Part shown: positions 26,281 to 34,544 of the stretch, piece after piece | Numbering within the stretch: position 1 is the first letter of the stretch | Layout of the letters: every line of letters starts with the position of its first letter | DNA from: Micavibrio_A sp040381535 | GTDB taxonomy: Bacteria > Pseudomonadota > Alphaproteobacteria > Micavibrionales > Micavibrionaceae | NCBI GenBank assembly: GCA_040381535.1 | Contig: JBEIHF010000023.1 | Location: forward strand, 1-36,949 | Direction of reading: 5' to 3' | DNA length: 36,949 bases | Made by a program: the position numbers and the translations under genes | The notes under the pieces: generated by a model | The model's database searches: none | The model's input: the letters and a program-made list of their open reading frames with translations, nothing else | What the model was told of the DNA's origin: nothing

Positions 26281-26847
26281 TTATTCCGGCATATTTTCCG
26301 TATAACCAGCCAAGAGGGCAAGTTTTTCCGGAGAGAAGTAACCCAACTGATAGAATGCAATGATCGCGCCAAAGATGATCGCTATTCCATAAGGCACGCC
26401 CATATTACCGGCTTGGCTTTTGGCGATCCAGCTTCCTTCGGCGGGAGCCTCTACCAGTTTATGTTTGTTCATGAGCTTCGTCATGATGCCCAGCACCGCC
26501 CCGAAGATGGCCATATAAAAGAGCAACGCGGCAAGACCTGAAGTTCCTACCCAGAGCGCAAACGCGCTGCACAGCTTGGAATCGCCCGCGCCGATAAAGC
26601 GGAAAGAGAACAGGACAAACGTGATGGCGAAGACGATAACACCCGCGATCAAGTGCATTTTCCACGAACCGAAAAATTCAACGCCCCCGCCCGACAAAGC
26701 ATCGGCGGCATAGGCAGGAATGAAAGCAAGCACGATAAGGCCCGCATAAATATTGGGAATGGTCATGGATTTAAAATCGGAGACCGCAGATGCGATACCG
26801 AAACCTATCGCAACCAACATGCAAAATACGACCAGAAATAGAATCAT
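26281..26847 (-). CDS. cpaA: Tad prepilin peptidase CpaA/TadV
   Basis: A 188-residue A24-family aspartic peptidase of the inner membrane. The catalytic pair is visible: D24 in SAVSDFKSMTIPN and D89 in FIGAGDSKLCSA (GxGD). It lacks the N-methylase domain of PilD, as expected for CpaA. It should cleave the Flp and TadE-type prepilins. It lies between flp and cpaB. A 193-base gap before cpaB, with no gene, may carry a separate promoter for cpaB onward. Confidence 0.95.
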   Translation of the reverse strand: MILFLVVFCMLVAIGFGIASAVSDFKSMTIPNIYAGLIVLAFIPAYAADALSGGGVEFFGSWKMHLIAGVIVFAITFVLFSFRFIGAGDSKLCSAFALWVGTSGLAALLFYMAIFGAVLGIMTKLMNKHKLVEAPAEGSWIAKSQAGNMGVPYGIAIIFGAIIAFYQLGYFSPEKLALLAGYTENMPE

Positions 26848-26890
26848 GGCGTGTCCCCAAGGTAATGAATGTGGGATTGTACTTCGAGAA

Positions 26891-26924
26891 AAGGCCCGCC
26901 GATGCGTTTAATCCGGCGGGCCTT
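26891..26924. terminator. Strong hairpin between flp and cpaA
   Basis: 11-bp stem AAGGCCCGCCG/CGGCGGGCCTT with a 12-base loop, followed by TTTT on the minus strand. It lies just downstream of the flp gene, so most flp transcripts should end here while some reads through to cpaA. This would make the pilin more abundant than the machinery. Confidence 0.85.
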
Positions 26925-26950
26925 AAACTTAAGCCATCAGGCTTCGACTA

Positions 26951-27133
26951 TTAGTCGCCCGACAGGTGACCCGTCAGCGTGCCAAACAGGTTTTCCAGTT
27001 CGTCGCCGAATGCGAATACGGATGCAACAACAGCCAAAGAGATACCAGCGGCGATCAAAGCGTATTCAATAGCGGTCGCGCCGTCTTCGTTGTTGATATA
27101 AGCATTTTTAAGAGCAAGCAATTTGATGAACAT
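26951..27133 (-). CDS. flp: Flp/PilA-type major pilin
   Basis: A 60-residue prepilin: leader ending NNEDG, then ATAIEYALIAAGISLAVVAS, with cleavage after G18 and Glu at +5 (E23). This is the classic Flp motif. The hydrophobic helix is followed by a short FGDELENLFGTLTGHL tail. GGAGA lies nine bases before the ATG. It is the first gene of the flp-cpaABCDEF-tadBC order, as in Caulobacter pilA. Confidence 0.96.
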   Translation of the reverse strand: MFIKLLALKNAYINNEDGATAIEYALIAAGISLAVVASVFAFGDELENLFGTLTGHLSGD

Positions 27134-27532
27134 GATTGTAGTCTCCTTCGTTTTGTTTCCAACAAGTTAAGCTTTTTGGTTTTTTTGAGATGCATCAAGT
27201 GAACTTCGACGCACCAACCGTCATGTATAGAATATACCATAACTTTTTAAAAAGTAGTTAAAAAAAACGGGTTTTACTGGTAAAGCCATATCAATAGTCA
27301 TAAAAATATGCAGTTTTATAATGAAAGAATTTATTTCAATTTTTATACAAAGTGTTTTTATTACATCTATACTTTTATTATTCTCGTGAAGACCAAAGTA
27401 TTACTTCAATCTACTTTGAAATGCCTTAGTAATACCTGAGTCAAACGCCAAAAAGATTAAATTTCGACTCAAACAAAAGCGGAAAATACTTAATCTATCT
27501 CCCGCTTTTGTTTGGTCTATACCAATGCTTGG
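27134..27532. other. AT-rich regulatory spacer upstream of flp
   Basis: 399 bases without a convincing gene, much richer in A+T than its surroundings. It should hold the flp promoter. Visible elements are a GTATA-GAA-TATAC palindrome (27225-27237) about 95 bases before the flp start, a candidate operator or -10 region, and the 13-bp inverted repeat at 27470-27514 after the tadG-like gene. Confidence 0.5.
27470..27514 (-). terminator. Long inverted repeat after the tadG-like gene
   Basis: Perfect 13-bp arms CAAACAAAAGCGG/CCGCTTTTGTTTG separated by 19 bases, 19 bases beyond the end of the tadG-like gene. There is no clear T tract after the stem, although the stem itself is T-rich. It may be a terminator or an mRNA-stabilising hairpin. 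Confidence 0.45.
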
Positions 27533-29104
27533 TTATTTGGACAGATACATCGACTTAACGTTCCGTGCGATCTCTTCAAAAGCCTCTTGTAATTCTGCGC
27601 CGTTATCGGCCGTGAAGAAGTGCGCGGCATCGGTTGCGCAATATTCCATCAAGTCCTCCCCGCGCGGGTAAGCGTCGACTCGGAAACCGACCGTATAGAT
27701 TTCAATTTCCTTACCATCCGCCTTCATGGCATCGCACATGGCTTCGGCCTGGGTATAGGACGTTCCGCCATTGGTTGCGTTACAATTAATGTGGTCCGCC
27801 GTAGCACCGGAACCGGTGGTGGCATCCGCGGCAATAACGCCGTTACAATACGGGCTGTTATATTCCCCGTCTGTCATCAAAACGACGATTTTGTGCAAGT
27901 CTTCATCGCCATATTCTGCCGGCGCGCTGTCAGCCGGCCAGAGATAGCCCCAGTCCGGCGCCAACATATACAATCCCCAACCCACGCCCACTTGTCCTCC
28001 GGTCGAACCGCCGGCAGTAAGGGCGTTGATTCTTGCAAACAAAGTATCTCTATCACTGGTCAAGGGTGTGATTTCACTTGCAAGGCAGGGGTTGTTGGTC
28101 GGCGATGCATAGTTGCGTCCGACCAAGGTGGTGCTCGGTGGAACATCGGTGTAGCGGTTGGCACCCGTGCGTTCGGAAACGCAGTTGCTGCTCGGGAATG
28201 TGTTCCAGTTTCCAGATGGGCTTTGGAAATAAAAGTAACTGCAACCCGCGCTCGTACAATGGGCATTGGCGGTGCCACTGAAGGCCGAATAAGTTGAGCC
28301 GTTAATGCCTTGTAACTGGAATGTGTTGGCTGTTCTTCCCGCCACGATGAATGACCTGTTGTTGATCTGGGTCATGCCGGAAACGCCGTTGATATAAACC
28401 CTCTGCCCGTTGACAAAGCCATGGGCAGCGGATGTGATTACGACCGGGTTGGCGCGTGTCGCCCCCGTAATGGTTCTGGGCGCCGTGATCGGACCGCGCA
28501 CCGCAGTGGCGTAGCTGCCGACATTGACGGCAACGCCATAAGGCACGATGGCGACCTTAGAGTAATAATCTTCCTGATCTTCATACACCACAATATCAAC
28601 CAAAGATTCTGCCGCCGCTTTCAAATCGTTGATCTTATTGTTGCTGTTCATGGAACCAGAAAGATCAAGAACCAGCGCAAGTTCAATATTATTTCCAATA
28701 ATACGCGTGACTTCGCTGTCCACTTTCACGTCCACTGTTTCCATGCCGAACGCCTTCATGAAAGACGTATCGAGGCGCGCCGTGGCGCTTACAAATAAAG
28801 TATCGGCGCTGTTATCAACCGTCACATCCAGCTTGTAGCCTATAACATCTGGTGGATAATTGGCGTCGATAAAATCATTGACCTTGGTTTCGATGTATGC
28901 GTCATCGTCCGATGCGGAAGCGGTGGCGGCCAGTGCAGCGGCGTCCAGCGCATGGGACAAGCGCTCGCGCACAAGATAACTCTGCCCCAGATCCACGGAC
29001 AAGCCTACCGAAGTCACGATCAATGGCACGGTCATACCGAACCACACGGCGGCAACGCCTGCTGTTCCTCGTATGAACTTCCATATATTGTGTCCGTTAT
29101 TCAT
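27533..29104 (-). CDS. tadG: TadG-like pilus protein with VWA domain and an inserted FCCH-like module
   Basis: A 523-residue protein. The N-terminus is a TadE/TadG-type membrane anchor (GTAGVAAVWFGMTVPLIVTS) with the LSHALDAAALAA region. A von Willebrand A domain begins at about 139 with a full MIDAS motif DLSGSMNS (D147, S149, S151); later come TDGEYNS and the C-terminal strand IEIYTVGFR. Residues about 210-280 (TGATRANPVVITSAAHGF, VNGQRVYINGVSGMTQINN, TANTFQLQGINGS) resemble the FCCH-like module seen in phage tail proteins and appear inserted in the VWA fold. The protein likely sits at the membrane or is packed into the pilus as an adhesin. The SD site is weak. Confidence 0.88.
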   Translation of the reverse strand: MNNGHNIWKFIRGTAGVAAVWFGMTVPLIVTSVGLSVDLGQSYLVRERLSHALDAAALAATASASDDDAYIETKVNDFIDANYPPDVIGYKLDVTVDNSADTLFVSATARLDTSFMKAFGMETVDVKVDSEVTRIIGNNIELALVLDLSGSMNSNNKINDLKAAAESLVDIVVYEDQEDYYSKVAIVPYGVAVNVGSYATAVRGPITAPRTITGATRANPVVITSAAHGFVNGQRVYINGVSGMTQINNRSFIVAGRTANTFQLQGINGSTYSAFSGTANAHCTSAGCSYFYFQSPSGNWNTFPSSNCVSERTGANRYTDVPPSTTLVGRNYASPTNNPCLASEITPLTSDRDTLFARINALTAGGSTGGQVGVGWGLYMLAPDWGYLWPADSAPAEYGDEDLHKIVVLMTDGEYNSPYCNGVIAADATTGSGATADHINCNATNGGTSYTQAEAMCDAMKADGKEIEIYTVGFRVDAYPRGEDLMEYCATDAAHFFTADNGAELQEAFEEIARNVKSMYLSK

Positions 29105-29122
29105 GGCACACCTCTCTTATTC

Positions 29123-29689
29123 TTAACCTTCAGGACAATCGTTACAGGCGACTGTCGCGCTTAGCCGACCGCGCAAAAACGCGACTTCTTTCATATTTAT
29201 CTCATCGACGACGAAATGGGAAAAGAACGGTGTATATTTATAAATGGATGTCACGACTACAACACCGGCGCCAGGCTCACCAATAATTTCTGTGCTTGCC
29301 ACGGCATCATCGTTGGGTTCCATGTTTTCCGTCACGCGCCACAACACAACCGGTTCACCATCTTCATCAAATTCCACCGATGCTATATCGTAACCGAACG
29401 TCGCCGTGGAATAGGGCTCGAACGCCATCTCGCCAGCGGTAATCATATCTTCCAAGCGTCCCATCGTGACGGTTTTGTCGCGCGTAATCAAATCACCGAT
29501 GATCTGCGAAGCGCCGATAGTTTTCTGGTTCATCAAAATGCCTTGACCCAAATCAAAACACCCCATCAAAAGAGAAATCATCACGGGCATCAGGATAACC
29601 GTTTCGATCAAAGCGGTGGCGTCTTCTTCCGCCGCATATCTGCAGAAAGAAAAACGATCGGTTATTTTTTTTAGGATCGTTTCCATCAT
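29123..29689 (-). CDS. tadE: TadE-like minor pilin (second copy)
   Basis: A 188-residue protein with a TadE-type N-terminal helix (DATALIETVILMPVMISLLMGCFDLGQGILMNQK). The canonical Gly before the cleavage site is not seen, so processing may differ. The remainder is a beta-rich periplasmic domain with paired cysteine CNDCPEG at the C-terminus. The two TadE-like genes and the tadG-like gene lie together, upstream of flp. Confidence 0.85.
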   Translation of the reverse strand: MMETILKKITDRFSFCRYAAEEDATALIETVILMPVMISLLMGCFDLGQGILMNQKTIGASQIIGDLITRDKTVTMGRLEDMITAGEMAFEPYSTATFGYDIASVEFDEDGEPVVLWRVTENMEPNDDAVASTEIIGEPGAGVVVVTSIYKYTPFFSHFVVDEINMKEVAFLRGRLSATVACNDCPEG

Positions 29690-29695
29690 AATCTC

Positions 29696-30214
29696 TTATT
29701 CGTATGGTTCAGTTTTTAAAACCATGGTCGAAAGCATAGTGCGTTTTCCACCCGTGGTGTTGGACAGCGAAGCCTGTAAAAGCGGCGTGCGAACGGGATA
29801 ATTATAAACCACGCGGATCATGACAATATCGCTCTCGCCGCCCGGATCGAAACCCTGATCTTCCAGATTCCCATCATCATCGAATGTCGGACCCGGATCA
29901 TCCTGTGCGTCCTGGAAAGAAGGTAGGTTTTGCACTTGGAATTGTATCTGATCGCAAGGAATCAAAAGCTCGGCGAAATCACACACTTCCTCACGGAACA
30001 ATTCCTCCGTACCGCCCGCTTTTTGCACCTGACCCGTGCGGATAACGCGCGCGGCGGCAAACGTGGCTTCCTGCAAAACGCTTTGGGATGTGAACATCAA
30101 TGCCATTTCAATGGTGCCGATAGACATGATAACGAACGGCACGCCGACAAGAGCGAATTCCACCGCGGTGGTCCCCTTGTTGTTTTTCAGCCATTTCGTT
30201 ATGAAAGCGCGCAT
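29696..30214 (-). CDS. tadE: TadE-like minor pilin (first copy)
   Basis: A 172-residue pseudopilin with a leader ending NNKG and a helix TTAVEFALVGVPFVIMSIGT, with Glu at mature +5, matching TadE. The body contains VLQEATFAAARVIRTGQVQ and an acidic linker (DDPGPTFDDDGNLEDQGFDPG). It is the first of three TadE/G-type genes. It is likely processed by CpaA. Confidence 0.9.
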   Translation of the reverse strand: MRAFITKWLKNNKGTTAVEFALVGVPFVIMSIGTIEMALMFTSQSVLQEATFAAARVIRTGQVQKAGGTEELFREEVCDFAELLIPCDQIQFQVQNLPSFQDAQDDPGPTFDDDGNLEDQGFDPGGESDIVMIRVVYNYPVRTPLLQASLSNTTGGKRTMLSTMVLKTEPYE

Positions 30215-30265
30215 GTCTTTTTATTCTTATTTGAATATAATTTTAAGTAACCCCAAAATGCACGA

Positions 30266-30300
30266 AAAGCATGACGACCTTTCCCTGATCGACATGCTTT
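30266..30300. repeat. Inverted repeat upstream of the tadE genes
   Basis: 8-bp arms AAAGCATG/CATGCTTT separated by 19 bases, in the 149-base gap between the small membrane protein gene and tadE. On the minus strand it is followed by TTTT within GCATTTTGGGG. It may terminate the upstream unit or act in the tadE leader. Confidence 0.4.
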
Positions 30301-30346
30301 CATTTAACTTAATTATACACGTCGCCGTATTAAAGAAAGATTAAGT

Positions 30347-30371
30347 AAGAGTGCCATCTTAACTCACTCTT
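30347..30371 (-). terminator. Weak hairpin at the end of the small membrane protein gene
   Basis: 7-bp arms AAGAGTG/CACTCTT with an 11-base loop, overlapping the stop codon of the minus-strand gene. There is no strong T tract, so termination is uncertain. Confidence 0.35.
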
Positions 30372-30876
30372 CGGTTTTCTGAATCGCGACACTGTCTATA
30401 GGGAAACCGTATTCATCGAGCGTCAGTGTGCCTGTCACCTCGGCACCCCAGCGGTCCACAAGGTCTTTTTGCGCCTTGATGATATCTTTGCGGCGTTTCT
30501 TACCTTTTTTATTCATTATGGAAGATACGATGCCCGTAACCGCCCAATCGATCGTATATCCCATGCCCGCCGCGAAATATATCACGACGATGGTTTGCGG
30601 CTGGACGATATAGGTAATGGCCGTTTCGATGCTGTTACCTTGCTTGAAAACATCGATCATGAAAGGCGAACAGCCCGCAAAATTGATCGCGCCCACCGTC
30701 ATGGTACGCATTTTGCCTTCGGTTTTATCGACGATGGCCGCCACAACCGTCGGAACCATCCCGACGGCCAAAATAATGGCGATAGCGGAGAACACAACGC
30801 TGGTAATAACCGATACAATAAAGACTACTTGAAACTTCCATCCTCTTTTGCGGCGTTTTTTTCTTTTTACGACCAT
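30364..30876 (-). CDS. Small membrane protein of unknown function, paired with the pseudokinase gene
   Basis: A 170-residue protein that I do not recognise. It has a strongly basic N-terminus (VVKRKKRRKRGWK), two or three hydrophobic segments (about 14-42 and 80-110), and a basic stretch MNKKGKKRRKD before a soluble C-terminal tail (ALVDRW-like, TGTLTLDEYGFP). Its ATG follows directly after the stop of the pseudokinase gene, so the two must be co-translated. Topology suggests an inner-membrane protein with a cytoplasmic C-terminus. It could be the membrane partner of the pseudokinase. Confidence 0.75.
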   Translation of the reverse strand: MVVKRKKRRKRGWKFQVVFIVSVITSVVFSAIAIILAVGMVPTVVAAIVDKTEGKMRTMTVGAINFAGCSPFMIDVFKQGNSIETAITYIVQPQTIVVIYFAAGMGYTIDWAVTGIVSSIMNKKGKKRRKDIIKAQKDLVDRWGAEVTGTLTLDEYGFPIDSVAIQKTEE

Positions 30877-33042
30877 TTAGAATCCTGTCCCGCCGCCATT
30901 AAACGCCATAAAGGCACTGGCCAAGATGATGATGGCCGCAAGAACACCCGCAACCACGGCGGCAACTATGTGGCCGGCCTCACGCCCGTACAAGGATTCA
31001 TCCTTCATTTCGCGTTCTATATCTGCTACTTCCCGTTCCAGGTCATAGAAATTGCGCATCGCACGGCGGAAATTCACATTGTCTTCTTGATATGTTTCGG
31101 GCGTATCGAACATCACCAAGATTTTGGCAAGATCGCCCGTACCTTTCAAGTGATCGACTTTTTTCTTGAGGTCGGCGCGCAGTTCACGGTCATGGAAACG
31201 CTCATAGATAGGCTCCATATTATCAGCCATCCATGAGGCGATGCCGGGGAATTTTTCCATTTGGGATCGCTTTTGAACGGTCGCCAGAATTTTCATTTCT
31301 GCCAGAATGCGGCGGTATGTTTCTGGAGCATTGAGATCATTCAAATACGGATCGACGTTTTTGCGGTCTTTCACAGACAAAAACGCGATGCTGTGGCGAT
31401 CAAAGAACATGTAGGGACGATTGGGAAGCTTCGAAATTTGTTCGAATGCGAACATCATGTCTTCGGGGGAACGGACATGGTGTTTTTCGAAATTTTCCGA
31501 AAGGCAGTGAACCTCGGGATTCAATGAATAAAGCACTTTTTCTATGCCACCGCCGAAAACCTTTTGACGCAAATAGGCACGCGCCGCATCAAATTTTGAA
31601 ATCAATCCGCTAATATCTGACACGGTTCCCGACTGTGCGTCGATCCACTGCGTGATAAAATACGCCAAAAAGAACTCATAGTAGGTTTGAATATCGCGGC
31701 GCATCACGAAGGATTCGGTTAGGGCGGCGCCGATGCCATCTGGCATAACCGAAATTGTTTTATATCTGATCGGCCCTTCGGGATGAAGCGCAATCGCTGT
31801 CCGCGTCACCAGACGTTCTACATATCCCCCGACGCGCCCGCCTTCTTCGGCGAGCAATAAACCTGCCTTGTAACGTGCCAGTGCGGCTTTGTCTTCAAGC
31901 GCACGCGTGAGCCATTGTTCCACCTCTCCGCTTTCGATCAATTGCTTGGCTTCGGTAATGTTCCTGCTGAGCGCACCCGCCAGAAGTTCGGGACGAATAT
32001 ATTTTCCGTCGTTGAAGTTGAGCGGGCGGTTGGCTTTTGATCTGCGCTCAGCCTGTTTTGGTGAAAGGCGGCGGCCGTCCTGCCATTGTATAACTTCATC
32101 GATGGTCCAGCGCTGGTTATTATCGTCTTGCAACAGGCCGCGTAGAAGTTCTAGAATCGAGCCCGAAAAACGGTCGCGGTTGAGCAGCGCGTTATATGTG
32201 CCCTCTTCCATTTTCTTTTCAATGATCTGTTCATCGGTCAGGCCTTCCATCGGGTCGAAATGGCGCAAAAGCAAAGCCATCGAAACCCCAAACGCATAGA
32301 TGTCGTCATGCAGACCGCCCGTACCTTTACCCGTCGTGGACGCCATAGAACGGTCGATGGTTTCAAACAAAACAGGTTGTTGATACCCGATTGGCAGGGA
32401 GAGACATTCGCCAAGAACGACACGCTCCACATTGCGGCTCCCGCCATCGAACATGTTGCTAGGTCGGATATTCCCATGCACCAAATCCTTATCCCGCATA
32501 TCGGCTAACACGCCGATCATCGGTTTTATGATGGCGTTCATCACGGTTTCGGCCTTCATGCCAAGACCGCCATGCGTGTCATTTTCCATCAAGGGTTTGC
32601 CAAGTGTATTCTCGTAAATGAAGCAATATTTTTCCTTGCCCGATGGTGGCCAATACATCGCTCCCGACGCGACAAGGCGCACCAAAGACGGGTTGATGAT
32701 CGCGGCATAGTTCAAAGCCTTGGTCGTGCGCGGCGATAGATGATCTTCGCACACCAGCGCAAACAAATAAGACGGTGCCTTATCCGTTCCTTTGGCGATA
32801 TACGCTTTGGCCGGTCCGCGGTCATAATGCGGAATACGGTTTCCGGAATATACGGTGATGGAAGCATTGAAGGCGGCTTCACCCGAAAGCGCGACTTTCG
32901 TTGTTTCGGTCTGCATGGCCTTAGCGGCGACAGACGCCGTAAGCGCACCGCTATTTTGCGAATCCTGAGGGAGATTCGCCTTTTCCTCTGCGGTCAATTC
33001 CGTTGTTTTCGCCGTCTCATCCTGAGCCGTTACATCTGCCAT
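30877..33042 (-). CDS. Membrane-anchored protein kinase-like (pseudokinase) protein
   Basis: A 721-residue protein with a kinase-like region (about 60-325), a large helical region and a C-terminal anchor (HIVAAVVAGVLAAIIILASAFMAF, residues about 689-713). Kinase landmarks are recognisable but altered: no VAIK lysine (FALVCED at about 94-100), HRD replaced by HGN in LVHGNIRPSNMF (189-191), and the DFG position reads LGEC (about 210-213). The helix-F Asp is kept in DDIYAFG (246-252). It is therefore probably a pseudokinase, with most of its length on the cytoplasmic side. The remaining region (about 345-690) has no domain that I recognise. It is the first gene upstream of the tad-flanking membrane protein. 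Confidence 0.8.
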   Translation of the reverse strand: MADVTAQDETAKTTELTAEEKANLPQDSQNSGALTASVAAKAMQTETTKVALSGEAAFNASITVYSGNRIPHYDRGPAKAYIAKGTDKAPSYLFALVCEDHLSPRTTKALNYAAIINPSLVRLVASGAMYWPPSGKEKYCFIYENTLGKPLMENDTHGGLGMKAETVMNAIIKPMIGVLADMRDKDLVHGNIRPSNMFDGGSRNVERVVLGECLSLPIGYQQPVLFETIDRSMASTTGKGTGGLHDDIYAFGVSMALLLRHFDPMEGLTDEQIIEKKMEEGTYNALLNRDRFSGSILELLRGLLQDDNNQRWTIDEVIQWQDGRRLSPKQAERRSKANRPLNFNDGKYIRPELLAGALSRNITEAKQLIESGEVEQWLTRALEDKAALARYKAGLLLAEEGGRVGGYVERLVTRTAIALHPEGPIRYKTISVMPDGIGAALTESFVMRRDIQTYYEFFLAYFITQWIDAQSGTVSDISGLISKFDAARAYLRQKVFGGGIEKVLYSLNPEVHCLSENFEKHHVRSPEDMMFAFEQISKLPNRPYMFFDRHSIAFLSVKDRKNVDPYLNDLNAPETYRRILAEMKILATVQKRSQMEKFPGIASWMADNMEPIYERFHDRELRADLKKKVDHLKGTGDLAKILVMFDTPETYQEDNVNFRRAMRNFYDLEREVADIEREMKDESLYGREAGHIVAAVVAGVLAAIIILASAFMAFNGGGTGF

Positions 33043-33162
33043 GGGTAGTTCTGACCTAGCGCGTAAGTTGTTATTATAAGAATGCCTGAACAGGCTTAAC
33101 CTATAATAAACGCATTACGGCAAAAGTCCATAATACCGAGCGGTTTTAGACCTCAAGTACCA

Positions 33163-34455
33163 TTAGCCGAAGAACGGATCTTGCATAAGGATTGTGTCGT
33201 CGCGGTCGGGACTGGTGGAAAGCAGGGTTACGGGCGCTTCGATCAGCTCTTCTACCAGTTTTATGTATTTTACCGCGCGGGACGGCAGGTCCGCCCAGCT
33301 GCGGGCGCCATAGGTGGTTTCCTTCCAGCCGGGAACGGTTTTATAGATCGGCTTGGCGTTGGCTTGGTGGACCTGGGATGCGGGGAAATAATCTACCGTG
33401 TTGCCGTCGATTTCATAGCCCGTGCATATTTTCAATTCTTCAAACCCGTCGAGCACGTCGAGTTTCGTCAGCGCGATACCATCGATACCGCCCGTCTTCA
33501 CAGCTTGGCGTACGGCCACGGCATCGAACCAGCCGCAACGACGTTTACGTCCCGTGACGGTGCCGAACTCACGGCCCGTCTCGCCTATTTTTTCGCCGAT
33601 GGCATCGAATAATTCCGTCGGGAAAGGGCCCGAACCAACGCGGGTGGTATAGGCCTTCGTAATTCCCAAAACATAACCGACCGATTTCGGACCGACGCCC
33701 GCACCGACGGCGGCCTGCGCCGCAACGATGTTGGAGGACGTGACGTAAGGATATGTCCCATGATCGACATCGAGCATGTGCCCTTGCGCGCCTTCGAACA
33801 AAACTTTTTCGTTTTTGTATTTCGCTTCATCGAGGCGTTTCCAGACAACGCCTTTATAGGCCAGAACATCATCCGCGATTTTCATTATGGAATCATAGAT
33901 ATCAAGCGCGTTCATTTCAGGCCAGCCGAAACCGCGCATCAACGCGTTGTTGTAATTTACCAGCGTTTCAAGCTTTTCTTTGACGATGTGGGAATGTTCT
34001 AGATCGCAGACACGAAGCCCGCGGCGGGCGACTTTATCTTGGTATGCGGGGCCGATACCGCGGCCCGTAGTACCAATTTTTTTTTCGCCGCGTGCTTCTT
34101 CCATGGCGCGGTCAATTTGTCCGTGCACGGAAAGAATCAATGCGGCGTTTTCCGCGATCATCAAATTCTTCGGTGAAATTTCCACGCCCTGTCCGCGCAC
34201 TTTTTCGATCTCGGTCAAGAAAGCCCAAGGGTCGATGACGACGCCGTTGCCGAGGATGGAAAGTTTGCCTTTGCGGACGATGCCCGAAGGAAGTAAAGAG
34301 AGTTTGTAGGTGACGCCGTCGATGACCAGCGTGTGGCCGGCATTGTGGCCGCCTTGGAAACGGACGACGACATCGGCGCGCGAAGAAAGCCAATCGACGA
34401 TCTTACCCTTGCCCTCGTCACCCCATTGAGAGCCGACCACCGCGACATTTGCCAT
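33163..34455 (-). CDS. purA: Adenylosuccinate synthetase
   Basis: 430 residues from ATG 34455, which has AAGGGG seven bases upstream; the frame is open to 34536 but the family starts at MANVAVVGSQWGDEGKGK. The P-loop GDEGKGK, NAGHT, the IMP-binding TTGRGIGPAYQDK and the GTP-binding end motif VTLLSTSPDRDDTI are all present. It makes adenylosuccinate from IMP, aspartate and GTP in AMP synthesis. It follows hisZ, an order common in Alphaproteobacteria. Confidence 0.97.
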   Translation of the reverse strand: MANVAVVGSQWGDEGKGKIVDWLSSRADVVVRFQGGHNAGHTLVIDGVTYKLSLLPSGIVRKGKLSILGNGVVIDPWAFLTEIEKVRGQGVEISPKNLMIAENAALILSVHGQIDRAMEEARGEKKIGTTGRGIGPAYQDKVARRGLRVCDLEHSHIVKEKLETLVNYNNALMRGFGWPEMNALDIYDSIMKIADDVLAYKGVVWKRLDEAKYKNEKVLFEGAQGHMLDVDHGTYPYVTSSNIVAAQAAVGAGVGPKSVGYVLGITKAYTTRVGSGPFPTELFDAIGEKIGETGREFGTVTGRKRRCGWFDAVAVRQAVKTGGIDGIALTKLDVLDGFEELKICTGYEIDGNTVDYFPASQVHQANAKPIYKTVPGWKETTYGARSWADLPSRAVKYIKLVEELIEAPVTLLSTSPDRDDTILMQDPFFG

Positions 34456-34544
34456 GAAAATACCCCTTCGAAACCTGTTCGAAAAACCCTGTTGTTTTTC
34501 TTTTGATGGTTTAGGCGAAGACAGAGCGTTTGCCAAGGCGTTTT

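Noticed and set aside
27321..27389. 22-residue hydrophobic micro-ORF (plus strand) in the AT-rich spacer upstream of flp
   Set aside because: It has no ribosome binding site and such frames arise easily in AT-rich DNA; it could only be a toxin-like peptide if conserved.
33060..33100. GCCTG-TT-CAGGC mini-hairpin downstream of purA
   Set aside because: The stem is short, the loop is two bases and no T run follows, so it is likely chance.
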